Shown here: one piece after another, positions 1 to 11,545 of the stretch
Layout of the letters: each line of letters begins with the position of its first letter
How positions within the stretch are numbered: the first letter of the stretch is position 1
Assembly: GCA_018398805.1 (NCBI GenBank)
Contig: JAGFBZ010002346.1
Span: forward strand, 62,001 to 126,000
DNA length: 64,000 nt
From: Hirundichthys speculiger
Lineage: Eukaryota; Chordata; Actinopteri; Beloniformes; Exocoetidae
Reading direction: 5' to 3'
Made by a program: the position numbers and the translations under genes
The notes under the pieces: generated by a model
The model's input: only the letters and a program-made list of their open reading frames with translations
What the model was told of the DNA's origin: nothing
Databases searched by the model: none

Positions 1-1639
1 GTTAAAGGCACAAACTTCTCTCGAAAACTCTGTGAAGACATTAATTACTCCAGCGCTGAAGTCACTTTATTGACTCGAGCAGATGAATGTAAATTCAGAT
101 GGATGTTTGCAGTTATCAGGGTCCTGTTTTCTGCCTTTTTTTTCCTCAGCCTCCCCTCCCCTCCCCTCCCCTCCCCTCCCCGTGATGTTCAAATGGGCCG
201 GATTTATTTTATCCCTGCAGCTCTGTGGGTTTCTAGCTGATTATGTTGATGTGTTTGAATTATTATTGTCATTATTGACTTTTGTGTAATTTATTTAAAT
301 TATTTCCTGAGGTTCGTCCATATTTTTTTTATGTTTAAATGTTTCAAGAGTTTATGAGGAATTAAATGTGTCAGTCTGCAGCAGCCAAATGTTACACATT
401 TTGGGGAAACAGTCATCATTACAAAAAATACATAAAAGCTGTATTAAAGAGACATACATCAGAAAGAGCACCATGGTTTTGTTGCTTGTGTGTAGGTGTG
501 TGTGTGTGTGTGTATTTGTGTGTGTGTGTGTGGAGACCACTGTGACCAGTAAAGAAAGACCTGCGACGTCGCTCCTTCACACACGTCTGTCGCTGAAGGA
601 GCTGCTCTGAGCGTCCTGGGGAGGAGCCAGAGTCTCTCCCAGTGAAGGTCCAGCTTCTTTTAGTCGGGTCCGGTCTCGTCCCGCCAGGAGCATCACCTGG
701 ACCTGAGTATCCTCAGCAGGTCCAGTCAGGTCAGACCGGTCCAGCATTCTGCACATATTTGTACGTTTTCCTACGTGGCTTTCGTCCCACAACAACCCTG
801 ATAAGAAAAGTGGCCTCATATTTCTCTGTGGACTTTTCTTTTTTCATGATTATGGACATAATTTTTTTTTTTTTTTGTCAAACTGAATTCCAATATAATC
901 ACTTCTTGTACTGAATAACTGGAAAAAGATTACCCACACCCACCTTTTTTTTCTATTTTTTTTTCCAAAGCTAAAAACGATTAACCGCTGAACATATCCT
1001 GAAAGTCTCAAGTTTACATTTCCCACTTTTACAGGCTTCCTGTTGGCTTTCTAACCGGTTTTATGAAGTCAGAAAGTGACCAGTCACCCACCTGTAAATA
1101 ACAATGAGCAGAATACGTTTTTAAACAGGAAGTTTAACACATTTTAGGGCTGTGAAAGTAATACACAGACATACTTTACAGGATAAATGAAATCTTAAGG
1201 ATAAAAATGTGCAACAGTGGCGACGATATGCATCTATATTCTGAAAACAATAAAGCCAGAAATAACACATATACACAGAATATGTCATAAGAATCATAAT
1301 AAAGTTGAAATAATTTCAATATTGATGATATTCAGCAACAGTTAAGAGAAAGCTGTGTGATCAAAGGGATTTTAAAGAAGAAATGATAAAAGGATGAACC
1401 CAAAACCAGGAATTCAGAGGCTGTTTTAAATGTGTTCAGAGCAGTTGATCCGTCAGGAAGTCGACAAAACTCTGACCTGTTTCAGGTGCTGTCTATCAAC
1501 ACCTGCTCGTACCATGATAGTTATACTTCTTCCAGCTTTAACAAATATAAGTTTGGAAGAAACTTTCATTTGTACGTCTCGCCTGGTTTCTTTTTCTTTG
1601 CACGGACCAGTCTCCCGAGTACGAGAAATTGACAGCCGA
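1..1639. other. Gene-free stretch
   Basis: Only simple repeats ((CTCCC)n, (TG)n, T runs) and short random frames. No conserved domain or splice-supported exon was seen. Confidence 0.6.
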
Positions 1640-1960
1640 GTTGCAGGCTTGTTGTTGAGCATTACCGCACGAAGGCACCAGACTAGAAGAACGACTGTCG
1701 GCGTGCCACGGGGGGTGAGTGTAATTACTTCTAACTGAGGCTCATTTAGCTGCAGGAGGTGCTTTGATATCCAGTTTTTTAATTTCAGGAGAGGAGGAGA
1801 TAAGGATGAGTCCACGGTGGCGGGCTCTGAAGGGACACATAACCGTTCATCATCTGCATAGTGATGGAAATCGGCGCCTGTCGTGATTTGCCTCCGGGCG
1901 TGCACGCAAACGGCAACTGGGAGACTGGTGGAGACCCTCACAGAGGAGATTCACGTGACA
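1640..1960 (-). mobile_element. L2/Rex-type LINE reverse-transcriptase remnant
   Basis: Minus strand reads FHHYADDERLCVPSEPAT, then LKNWISKHLLQLN and LEVITLTP. The YADD catalytic box and the following W.S..LLQLN.. block match L2-like pol. It is short and lacks the rest of the ORF. Confidence 0.65.
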
Positions 1961-2181
1961 GTCGGGAGCATCCCTCAGCCTGGACAGCCACCCTGATTAT
2001 TTCACTCTTCAATGCAAGCAATTAGCCTGGTTCCTCTGGATTCCACTTTGATTTCTAGGAGGCAGCGCCAGTGGACGCAGAGCACCATCTGGACACCGGC
2101 GAGCAGGCCAAGACATTCAAAATGGCGTGCGGCGACACCCACGGGCTCAACATGTTTGCAGTAAAAACGTGTTGAGCCAAG

Positions 2182-3017
2182 TAGAGCTAAGCGATTTTAT
2201 CGATATATATCGATATTTTATTTCCCCGGAGAGTATCGATTTTTCAGCCGCGGGTATCGATATTCGAAGCTTCTTTCAAAACCCCCGTGTCCCACCTTTA
2301 AAATCTCGCAAGCAACAATTTGCACTGTATAAATAAATGTGTTAGATAAGAATTTGGATATCTTCTCACTTGTAAGAATTATTATTATTGTGCACTGGTG
2401 AAGCAGTCAATTCGGTTGTTAAACAAGGCACTGACAACGACAGGAGGTGCAAAACTATTCTCTAAGTCTGCAGATTCTAGAGAGGTCATTTCAAAATGCT
2501 GGATCGTTCAGAATGACAAAGACAGAGAGGCGGACCGTTCATCTAAACGACAAGTTGAAAACAAAGAAACCTTGAGATCTGTCTAGACGTCCACATGTCA
2601 AAACTTAGCTGCTTGATGGAGCCAGTACCATAACAACCGGTGGCCTCAAATCGGCAGGTTTTGAGGCTACAAGTCATGGCCTTAAGTCATGACGCAGCAG
2701 TTTTAGCCTCAGAATGAATTTTTAACATTACAAAATGAAACTATTTTTTTCAACAAATCTTTTATTCTTTTTTTCCAGCATTTGCAAGCTGCCTGTCAGC
2801 CATATAATGTGTAATTGATGCTTTCAGTTCAATTAATTCAAACAAAGTCATTGGAACACTCACAAGATGTCACCAAAATCACTTTGTCCCTTTAAAATCT
2901 TTCGGAAAATGATGTAAATGTATTGTAAGATAATATCGATATATATCGTATCGTGAGCCGAATATCGTGTATCGTATCGCGAGATTAGTGTATCGCTAGT
3001 GTGTCGCTACAGCCCTA
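2182..3017 (-). mobile_element. hAT-like MITE, family A copy 1, carrying an insert
   Basis: Minus-oriented copy from TAGAGCTAAGCG to GCTACAGCCCTA, flanked by GAGCCAAG/GAGCAAAG (7 of 8). Compared with the 396-bp copy it holds about 400 extra bases at roughly 2336-2731. The last 140 of these match 22828-22977, so a second repeat was inserted in it. Confidence 0.82.
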
Positions 3018-3328
3018 GAGCAAAGGTGTTATTGGTAATTCTGCCACCATCTTGGACACTCCTGTATGAGTCAGGTCCACTCCAAGCCTCTCTGTGGTTG
3101 GTTCTGGACCTTGGCAGTGCATGTCAGGGTGCCAGGCCCATCTGGCCAGTGAATGAGCGTGGCTGGACGGGCTTAGCACCTCCAAGCAAACCAACTCAGA
3201 GATATCAGCTACACCAGCGCAGTCCTGCAGAGGGCCGACCAGCCTGCCGTGAGACCGTCCGTTCGCCGAGCAGTAGGATGTTTTAGAGGAAGAGCGTGAG
3301 GGTGACGCTCTGGGTGGGACGCCGGTTG

Positions 3329-4162
3329 TAAAAAGAGTATTAGCAAGGACCTCGCAATATGATATGTATCATGATACTTGGGCCACGATACGATATCTCA
3401 ATATCGCAATATCACGGTATATTGTGATATTCTACATAGTTAATATCACAATTAAAAATAGAGATGAAAAATCAAGTTGCTGTATATGTTCATCAGATGA
3501 TATTGATAATTCATCGGACAAACTGAGTCAAAACTATTTGCTTCAAAACAACCTATTTATTGTTTATTATTAGTGTTTTAGCACATTTAAGTATTCACAA
3601 TGTGTTTAATACATGAATTTTCCTAAAAGAATCAATGTTGGGAGCTGAAATATCGATATTATATTGGGCGGCCGAAAATCGCGATATACAGTGATCCCTC
3701 GCCAATTTGCACTTTAAGTTCCGCGGTTTTAGTTATTCGCTGATTTTTTTTTCAGAAATATATAATATAAAAAAAAAATCAAGAAAAAAATTGCGGAAAC
3801 ATCACAGGATGTTGTGCGCGTTCTCTCGCAGCAAAGAAATGTTGTGAGCCAGCCTGGCCCCTTTGAGAAGGTGGCCCTATGGGTAATGGTGTGGCCTTAA
3901 GGGTAATGTAGTGTGTGTGTCGTGGGACGGCAAAATGTAAACAAGGTTAGATAAAAGAGCGGTTTGTTTACTACGGTTCAGAGACCAGAGGCTGTGAAGG
4001 TAACAGAAAGACCACAGTTGAGCCTTTGTCTTGTTTCGCTGCAGTGCCTCGATACTTTTTGGGGTTTTTAAACATATTTTAAACACATTATTAACCACGT
4101 CCCCATTAACGAAAAATAAGGGATCACTGTATTGCCAAATCGATTTTTTTTTCACACCCCTA
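3329..4162 (+). mobile_element. hAT-like MITE, family C copy 1, split by a nested element
   Basis: Left part 3329-3688 and right part 4130-4162 (TTGCCAAATCGATTTT..CACACCCCTA) are joined in the intact copy at 55127-55449, so 3689-4129 is a later insertion. The outer end is eroded (TAAAAAGAGTATT) and no 8-bp TSD remains. Confidence 0.75.
3689..4129 (-). mobile_element. TA-flanked Tc1/mariner-type MITE, family D copy 1
   Basis: 441 bp with terminal inverted repeat CAGTGATCCCT/AGGGATCACTG and a TA duplication on each side (3687-3688, 4130-4131). The empty site is readable from the family C copy at 55127. The ends resemble pogo/Tigger-like elements of the Tc1/mariner superfamily; the family name is inference. 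No transposase ORF. Confidence 0.72.
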
Positions 4163-5661
4163 CTTCTTTCGCGTCTTTGTAATTTCGAAACATGTTTTAA
4201 AATCTGTTTTAATGTAAAATATTAATTTTTTTTTCTCTTTGCAGAGTTAAGAAGGTTTTAAAGCAATCGGATCGCCTCTCTGACGGTTCTGAAGCAGAGC
4301 AGGCGCTGCTCTGCCCCTAAATGATTTATTCGTTTATTCGCTGTATGTTTATGCAGCATAACGCCACTCAATCCATCACTGCCACACGTGCTCGCCACGG
4401 AAACATGTGCTAATGTTATATTTCTGAGCGCCGGTAATATTACCGCCACGGCCCCTCCCCCCCCCTCTATACAAACACAACGCTTTAACCCGACGGTGCA
4501 CACGAACACTCCCTGGCTCCGTCTTTCGAGGAACCTCCTCCCAGAGAGTCAGACTCGATATCTTTCGCTCTAATAATCTCCCACAAACGCTGCGTGCGCC
4601 CTCGGTGTCCCCGGATGCTCCCCGCACGAGATGGCCTCACAATGGGCTCGCCGTGCGCCCACACGGACAAATAAACACTCCAAGTCGCGCTGCTCCTCCT
4701 GCTGAAGGCGTCTGCCGAGCCTTCGGGTTTCAGCTCAGTTAGAAAACACACATTTACTCGTCCTCCCTAACGGGCTGGAAGGTGCTTTCCTTTATTCATC
4801 TGGCGATAAAAGCCCCGGAACGTCATCTGAAGTGTTAGCTGAGGGGGACGGACGGCATGAGAAATGGTGGCGACAAAAGACTGAGATGAATGGATGCTGG
4901 AGAGGAGGACCAGAGGAGCGAGGAGGGTGTGTGTTTGAAATGAAAATAGACAAGTTATGGGTATTATGTGATTTTGCACTAATGGGAGGTTAGAGGACCC
5001 GGGTGTATTAGTCTGGTGAAGGAAAGAGGGGGGGGTGTTGAGTCATGAAAATCCAAAGCTGAAGTAGTTTTACATCCATCTCGGCAAAGCTCAAGGGAAA
5101 CTAGATGTCTCATAGTGCAGTTCAACGGCATAATCAGAAATGGTGTGACGAAAATAAGGAAACGTCTTCTTTAATTGGCGCTTAGGGAGATAATTTTTGA
5201 CGTTCGGGGGTGGCTGATTCATCGTTGACGCCGTACTCACCGACGCTTCACCCGAACGGCCGTCTCATCTCTGAATCAGCCACCGCAGAGACGCCTCGAA
5301 GCCCCAGAACGGGCCGTCCTCCTCATCGTCTCTGCCAAGATGTTTGTCAAATGAGCTGAGTGTGACCTCCGGGGAAGAAAAAAACAGGAAAACAAAAAAC
5401 ATAGAAAAAAACGTCAGTTTCCGTTGGAATGTGTTGTTTTTGTTGGTCAGTATTATTTATGTGGTTATTCAAGAAATCCTCTCATGGCCTGCAAACTGGT
5501 GTGTGCGTGGGTTCGGTTGGTTCAGATGGACATAGGCCACCTCAGTGGGGATCGGGGGGGTCATATCGCATCCATTTAATGATCCGCTCTGTTTTGGACG
5601 TGAAAAGTTAAATCCATTACGTGTCCAGGTTCATGTCCATCATGTCCATATAAGGAAGTTA
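4163..5661. other. Gene-free stretch with an interleaved inverted repeat
   Basis: No gene recognised. 4260-4760 is locally CpG-richer with low-complexity C runs. At 5201-5284 two inverted repeats cross (CGTTCGGG / GGTGGCTGATTC / CCCGAACG / GAATCAGCCACC). Confidence 0.5.
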
Positions 5662-7511
5662 CAGTGATCCCTTATTTTTCGCGGTTAATGGGGACCGGCG
5701 CCCCCCCACCCACGTAAATCAAAATCCGCGAACTGGAGCCGGAGCCCCCCGAGCCTCAATAATGTGTTTAAAATATGTTTAAAACCCCCAAAAAAGTAGC
5801 GAGGCACTGCAGCGAAACAAGACAAAGGCTCAACTGTGGTCTTTCTGTTACCTTCACAGCCTCTGGTCTCTGAACCGTGGTAAACAAACCGCTGGTATTG
5901 TGCTATTTTTGGCTCGTAATTAGCGACTAACAACAAAACAAAAAGTCCGGTTTTCTCTGCATGGAACGAGCACTTTATTCTGGCACTGCAGGAACTTGTA
6001 ACATCACACAGGTTGTATTGTTGGGCTCCTGTCGGTTAACAGAGAATGTAAATCTATACACGCTGGGCTGCTGTTGATGCTCACTACACTTTTCATCTAA
6101 CCCCGTTTTCTTCTGCCGTCCCACGACACACACACTCCATTACCCATAAGTCCACATCATTACCCATAAGGCTACATTCTTAAAGGGGCCAGGCCATAGA
6201 CATATATAGATAGACGCCGCATCGAACGCTACTCCCCTACTGGCGCTGACGAGATTTGGGGCCGCCATCTTGGACCGGTCACCCGCTCCGCTCAGTGTTA
6301 TTTATCTCATAGGTTTATGAGAGGAGGCAGCCTAATTGGCCAGATGAACACACTCATAAAATTCAATAATCTGTTTTGTGGAGACATGGTACACCTTGTT
6401 TAAGATTTTTTTATCGATTTTCTAAAGGTTTTTAAAGATTTTTTAAAAACTGAACGAAGGAAGACTACAAAACCAAAAACCAAGGACACAAAACCCCTCA
6501 GATCATGACAATATTAAGATTAATCAGACAATATAATGCACTATAGGCTACAGAGTGACATTGAAAAACATAGCAATAGCATATAGCAATATAATTTTCT
6601 TCAATAGCAATTCTTGTGTCAGTTGTAATCTAAGTCAGTGTTATGGAATATGACTTATCAAGTCTCAGTTCATAGCCGGGTGAACAATAAACATACTGTA
6701 GCATTGTTAACTGCCATTAGCTTAGCGTCGTTTCATTAACGTTACGGTAACAAAGGATCTTTGCTCCTTCTCAACTCTGGTAATATTCAATGAACAAAAT
6801 ACAACCAATATTATAGTAACCCACTGAGCAATAGACGTCTCGTTTAAGTTCACACACACGAAATTCGCCCGTCTATAATCGGTCTATATTAACGCAAATC
6901 TATACGGTACAATTTAATCCATTAATAATTAAATACAAAATAAAACAATAGTAAATTGTATAAATGGTGGCCAAATGCTGGATTAAAACAATTTTAACAG
7001 TCATTGATCAATGTACAATGTAGTTTAGATTTAGAAACGGCTAGTCTAAAACTTTCATTTAGACCAGTGGTAGACCGATTTTAGCCCAGACATCTAGGGA
7101 CCGTTAGACGTTTATTAGACATTTATTAGACGTCTTTTAGACAGAAAAATATGTTACATCTTACTTGTGAAAAGTAATCCCCTGAGCCCTGCTTCTGATG
7201 GTCCGCCGATTGGAGCAGGAATATCCCACACAATGTTCAGGCATGTTCTGTCTATGGTTATAATCCCAGAGAATGACCGGTCCAAGATGGCGGCCGCATT
7301 TCTCGTTTCAAACAGCCAAATGCGGCGTCTATCTCTATATATGTCTATGGGCCAGGCTGGCTCACAACATTTCTTCACTGTGAGAGAACGCGCACAACAT
7401 CCTGTGATGTTTCTGCAATATTTTTAATTCTTTAAAAATTATATATTTCTGAAAAATCCATGAATAACTAAAACCGCGGAACTTAAACCGCCAATTGGCA
7501 AGGGATCACTG
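5662..7511 (+). mobile_element. Family D copy 2, interrupted by a nested element
   Basis: Same termini (CAGTGATCCCTTATTTTTCG left, AAGGGATCACTG right) and TA flanks (5660-5661, 7512-7513). Without the 1155-bp insert and its duplicated 8 bp it is about 687 bp, longer than copy 1, and includes the GTCCGGTTTTCTCTGCATGG segment shared with 9872-10439. Confidence 0.78.
6195..7349. mobile_element. DNA transposon (hAT- or P-like) nested in family D copy 2
   Basis: Terminal inverted repeat of about 28 bp (CATAGACATATATA.. ..GATAGACGCCGCAT, with one 2-bp gap) and an exact 8-bp TSD GGCCAGGC (6187-6194, 7350-7357). Both ends also carry an inverted subterminal block GCCGCCATCTTGGACCGGTC, which contains a YY1-like core. 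The interior is AT-rich without a transposase. Eight-bp TSDs fit hAT or P superfamilies; the CATAG ends do not settle it. Confidence 0.82.
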
Positions 7512-7513
7512 TA

Positions 7514-9182
7514 TTGTATTTAGAAGAAAACTGCGGCTTTTATTCAAAATTAAGTTCATTCATTCATTTATAAAATGGCTAAAGGCTGACTTTAATCAAG
7601 AGTCACCAATTCTTTTAAATCTGCGTATAAAAGCTGCCTTTTAAAAAAAGCTAAAAGCTGCAGAACTAGTGATTTCCTGGAGTCTCTGCTGGTTGTTCTG
7701 AACCAAAAAAATAAAAAAAGGCACATGAAACATGAAATTTTGCAAACGTGGTGTTAAGTAGAGGACCTGCAGTTACTCTGTGTGTTATCTTTGGACGGCC
7801 TGGCAGCTCTTTGTTATCGGCCATCTGACAACGTGCTACGATAACCTGCAGGTGCTACATTCACGCCTGTCTCAAAAGCGTGACTGAGACGATTCGGCGA
7901 GAACCCAAATAAGCACAGTTACATTCACATCGGGCCCAGTGTGTACAACGGGCCAATAAAATGTGCGGCTGCAGAGCTGCAGCAGAATCTACCTCAGAAT
8001 AATCTCTCATAAATGAAAACACATGCAGCCGGGCCTTAAGAGGCAAAAATGATTGAGAGCCGAAATTGAAAAGGGAAGTAAAGAGGGTCAAGAAGTGATT
8101 TCTATTTTCTTAAGAATGCTTACCTCTGCTATTAGCCAGTGGTAGTTTCTTAACCTTTCAGGTCCTGAATCGAGGGCCTGCTCAGTCTAGTCGGCCCCCT
8201 CCCAAATGGAATTAGACTAAAATTACAGCGTGAGGTCACGGCTCCCTGTCATGAGCTCAGCGACTACGAAACAAGGGGTTTAGTTAAAAACAACAACAGG
8301 AATAAAAAAAAAAAAAAAACCTTTGAAGAGTACAGCTTGGTATAGAAATAATCATAAAAATAAAGCAAATTATATCTACTGAAGTATGTAAGAGCAAGCC
8401 AGAAACCTCAGAGTGGGAGGAATACAGCAGGAGTTTTATGGAAACGGCCCGTTTCAGGATTCTTGTGATATTCCCAAGGAACTAAAGTTAGCAGGGCTGT
8501 AAAGTGCGCACAAATGCTGGCGCGCAGCAAAAAAAAAAAAAAAAAAACTCGCGAGTTTGTTCGGATAGGTGGCTGGAATATGAGATGGGTCCCATTGTTT
8601 TTACAACGGCAGCCTCTCGCCTTCTAATTACATAATCTTGCGAGATCATTGTGGTTTTGCATAAACGGCATGTTCTGAGGACGGCGGCGAGGAGGAGGAG
8701 AAAACCGTTCCTTTTCTCACACTGGCGTGTTTTTTTTTCGTCGTGCTGTGCCTGGTTTCTGACATCGTTGGATTGCAGGTTCCCTTTGCTTTGCTTGTGG
8801 TTCGCCTTTGTCCGACAGTTTTCCTTATGGGGGATTTTAAAATAAACTCCAACGGGGCATCGCACGCCACAGCACCTGCGCGTGGAGTGCAAAATTACAT
8901 GTATTTGATCAGACCTCAGACTGTAGCTTCTTTAGAGGATTATATATTTTTATTCCCCGCTTTGAAGAGGATATAAGTCTGCGTTTGACTGGGGACCCGT
9001 CCAGGTTGTACCCCGTCTCAAGCAAGGATTCAAGCAGGGCTGGAGGATGGATGGAAGGAGTCAGATAGAAAATAGCACAACGGGATCAGATAATAACTCT
9101 GGGAAAGGGTTCATACTTCACAATGCACATAAGTTGAACAGGATGAAGGTCTCTTTTAAATGTAATCTCAGCTGGTAAGACA
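7514..9182. other. Gene-free stretch, possible conserved regulatory block
   Basis: No gene seen. 8596-8666 groups SOX-like CATTGTTTT, homeodomain-like CTAATTACATAAT and octamer-like TTTTGCATAA, with little low-complexity sequence. Confidence 0.4.
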
Positions 9183-9350
9183 GTGGCGGGATGGTGGTTA
9201 GCACTGTTGCCTCACAGCATGCGCGCTCCCGATTTGAGTCCCACCTGGAGCTTTTATATGCGGAGTCTGTATATTCTCTCAATGCCTTTGAGGTTTTCTT
9301 TGGATGTTCCAGCTTCCTCCCGCGATCCAAAATCTTGGCTCCCTCTCTGG
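9183..9350 (+). repeat. Decayed copy of the SINE-like repeat
   Basis: GGTTAGCACTGTTGCCTCAC.., then GATTTGAGTCCCACC and TTCCAGCTTCCTCCC, the same order as in 17440-17800 but without the tail. Confidence 0.5.
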
Positions 9351-9871
9351 CTATGCTCACACTGTTATGAAGGAAGTGTGGGGAGGACCCAGATGCAAGG
9401 GTTGACGGGAAGGCAGGAGCCAATGATCAAGTTATTTAATTAGCGAGAAGTGCTGCGCTAAGCAAGATAGCCAAAGGGAAAGACTGAAGGAGGGGCGAAA
9501 GGACCAACAAAAGTCGGACTCAAACCACAAACAGAAGTGGTTTTAAATGCTATTCCAACTGGGTTTTTATAGCTGGGTCTCAATCTTAACAATCTGGTGG
9601 TTGGAATAGAATTTCAAGTGAATTTTTGTGTCATTCGCGACACAACACAAACGACGACTACGTCTAGCAGCGAGGGATTCCTCGGTTGGCGAGCCCTGGC
9701 CGTCATGGTTTGTGATGTGGAGGACCCAAAAAATGCAGGAGAGTCGGGTAGGAGAGACAGGATAGTCCATGGATTGGGACGACAAAGCAGGAACAGGGTA
9801 CGAAGTGGAGCCAGGATCAAACGGGGAAACCCACAGAGGAACAGGATGAAAAACAACAGTACGATCTGTGT

Positions 9872-10439
9872 TGTGTTAAAATATGTTTAAAAACTGCAAA
9901 AAAGTAGCGAGGTACTGCAGCGAAACAAGACAAAGGCTCAACTGTGGTCTTTCTGTTACCTTCACAGCCTCTGGTCTCTGAACCGTAGTAAAGAACTGCT
10001 GGTATTGCGCTATTTTTGGCTCGTAATTAGCGGCTAACATGCTAACAACAACAAAAGAAAAAGTCCGGTTTTCTCTGCATGGAACGAGCACTTTATTCTG
10101 GCACTGCAGGAACTTGTAACATCACACAGGTTGTATTGTTGGGCTCCTGTCGGTTAACAGAGAATGTAAATCTATACACGCTGGGCTGCTGTTGATGCTC
10201 ACTACACTTTTCATCTAACCCCGTTTTCATTCTGCCGTCCAATGACACACACACATGCCATTACCCATAGGCTACCTCTTTAAAAGGCCAAGCTGGCTCA
10301 CAACATTTCTTCGCTGTGAGAGAACGCGCACAACATCCTGTGATGTTTCCGCGATTTTTTATTATATTATATATTTCTGAAAAATACGCGAATAACTAAA
10401 ACCGTGGAACTTAAAGTGCAAATTGGCAAGGGATTACTA
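9872..10439 (+). mobile_element. Family D copy 3, 5'-truncated
   Basis: Starts at TGTTAAAATATGTTTAAAAA inside the family D consensus and runs to the mutated end GGGATTACTA. It shares long identity with 5770-6185 and 7370-7511. Confidence 0.72.
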
Positions 10440-10567
10440 TATATGCATTTTAGATGATGGGTTGTAAAGATCGGACTCTGATTGTATATGCTAAAAATCA
10501 GAAGGACTGGCGGTGTGAACATAGTACCCCTGAGATGGGCTGATGACCTGGACCTGAGCTTTCACCC

Positions 10568-10600
10568 GATGGATGGATGGATGGATGGATGGATGGATGG
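10568..10600. repeat. (ATGG)n microsatellite
   Basis: Eight perfect units at the tail of a SINE-like fragment (GACCTGGACCTGAGC just upstream). Other simple repeats in the left arm: (CTCCC)n at 150-182, (TG)n at about 497-532, (TTC)n at 11294-11346, (GGA)n at about 25309-25331. Confidence 0.9.
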
Positions 10601-10974
10601 AGAGACACAATCAAACAAAATGCACTCTCAGGCTGAGCGGTGTTGATCAAAGCAATGAGTTGATCAAAGCCATCTTAATTAAGCTGTTGGGTATGAGCCA
10701 CTCCGGTCTTACAAGAATAAAAAAGAAACAAGTAGTTTTATAACTTCATGGCTTAGTGAAGCCAACCTGCAACCACTTATTGATATATAAACCTATGTTA
10801 ACGTTAAGATGTCACCCATGCCGACTACACCTGAAGGCAAGGTGAGAAGTTCCTTTGTCCATACTGGGTTGGTCATGTTTTTACAACAGTCTCGATTAAT
10901 GCAAAGGGATTTTAATTTTGGAACAAGAAAAAGCAGGTTCTTGTTTTGATGTCTTAAAACAGCACAGAGGAACA

Positions 10975-11545
10975 TTTCCTTTAACCCTCAAGCTCAACCC
11001 TCAATCTCAAAAATGTGCGCTCCCGTGAAGTGCAAGTGCTGTTCCGATTCTTAGAAAGTCAAGTTCACGGACGAGTTTGAGAAATGTATCACCATCAATA
11101 TTGAGATTCTCCGGCACCACCCTTGGAAGTAAGGGCTACCCAGAAGGCATTGCGTATTTTCGCCAAGACATCTTCGGAAAGGATGGCGCCGAAAAAAGCG
11201 AGCTTCGAATGTAAGTATTTTCATAGTTAATAAAGATATAAATGTTACAAAACAATTTTTTTGTCTTCGTTATATATATTTATATTATCTTATTCTTCTT
11301 CTACGTCTTCTTCTTCTTCTTCTTCTTCTTCTTCTTCTTCGTCGTCGTTTTCTTGACAGACTGGACGTAGCTTTGGCTTAAGGCCACCCCCCACAGTCTG
11401 AAGACGTAACTGCACTCAAGGGCTGTCCCATTTCTAAGTCACGAGATAGCCCTTACACTAACTTTGGAGGGCCAAGATTGAGGGCCAAAGACTGAGGGTT
11501 AAGGGCGAGGGTTGAGACTGATGGTTAAGGGGGAACTGGGAATTG
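10975..11545 (+). mobile_element. Inverted-repeat DNA element, family J copy 1
   Basis: Begins near TTAACCCTCAAGCTCAACCC, ends near GGTTAAGGGGGAACTGGGAA. It contains ATGGCGCCGAAAAAAGCGAG and ends that block in a consensus donor GAAT|GTAAGT (11211). A (TTC)n run (11294-11346) expanded inside it. Same family as 20172-20833. Confidence 0.6.

Noticed and set aside
1453..1941. 162-codon minus-strand frame as a gene
   Set aside because: Its first half is LINE reverse transcriptase (YADD box) and the rest is out-of-family sequence; it is a retrotransposon relic.
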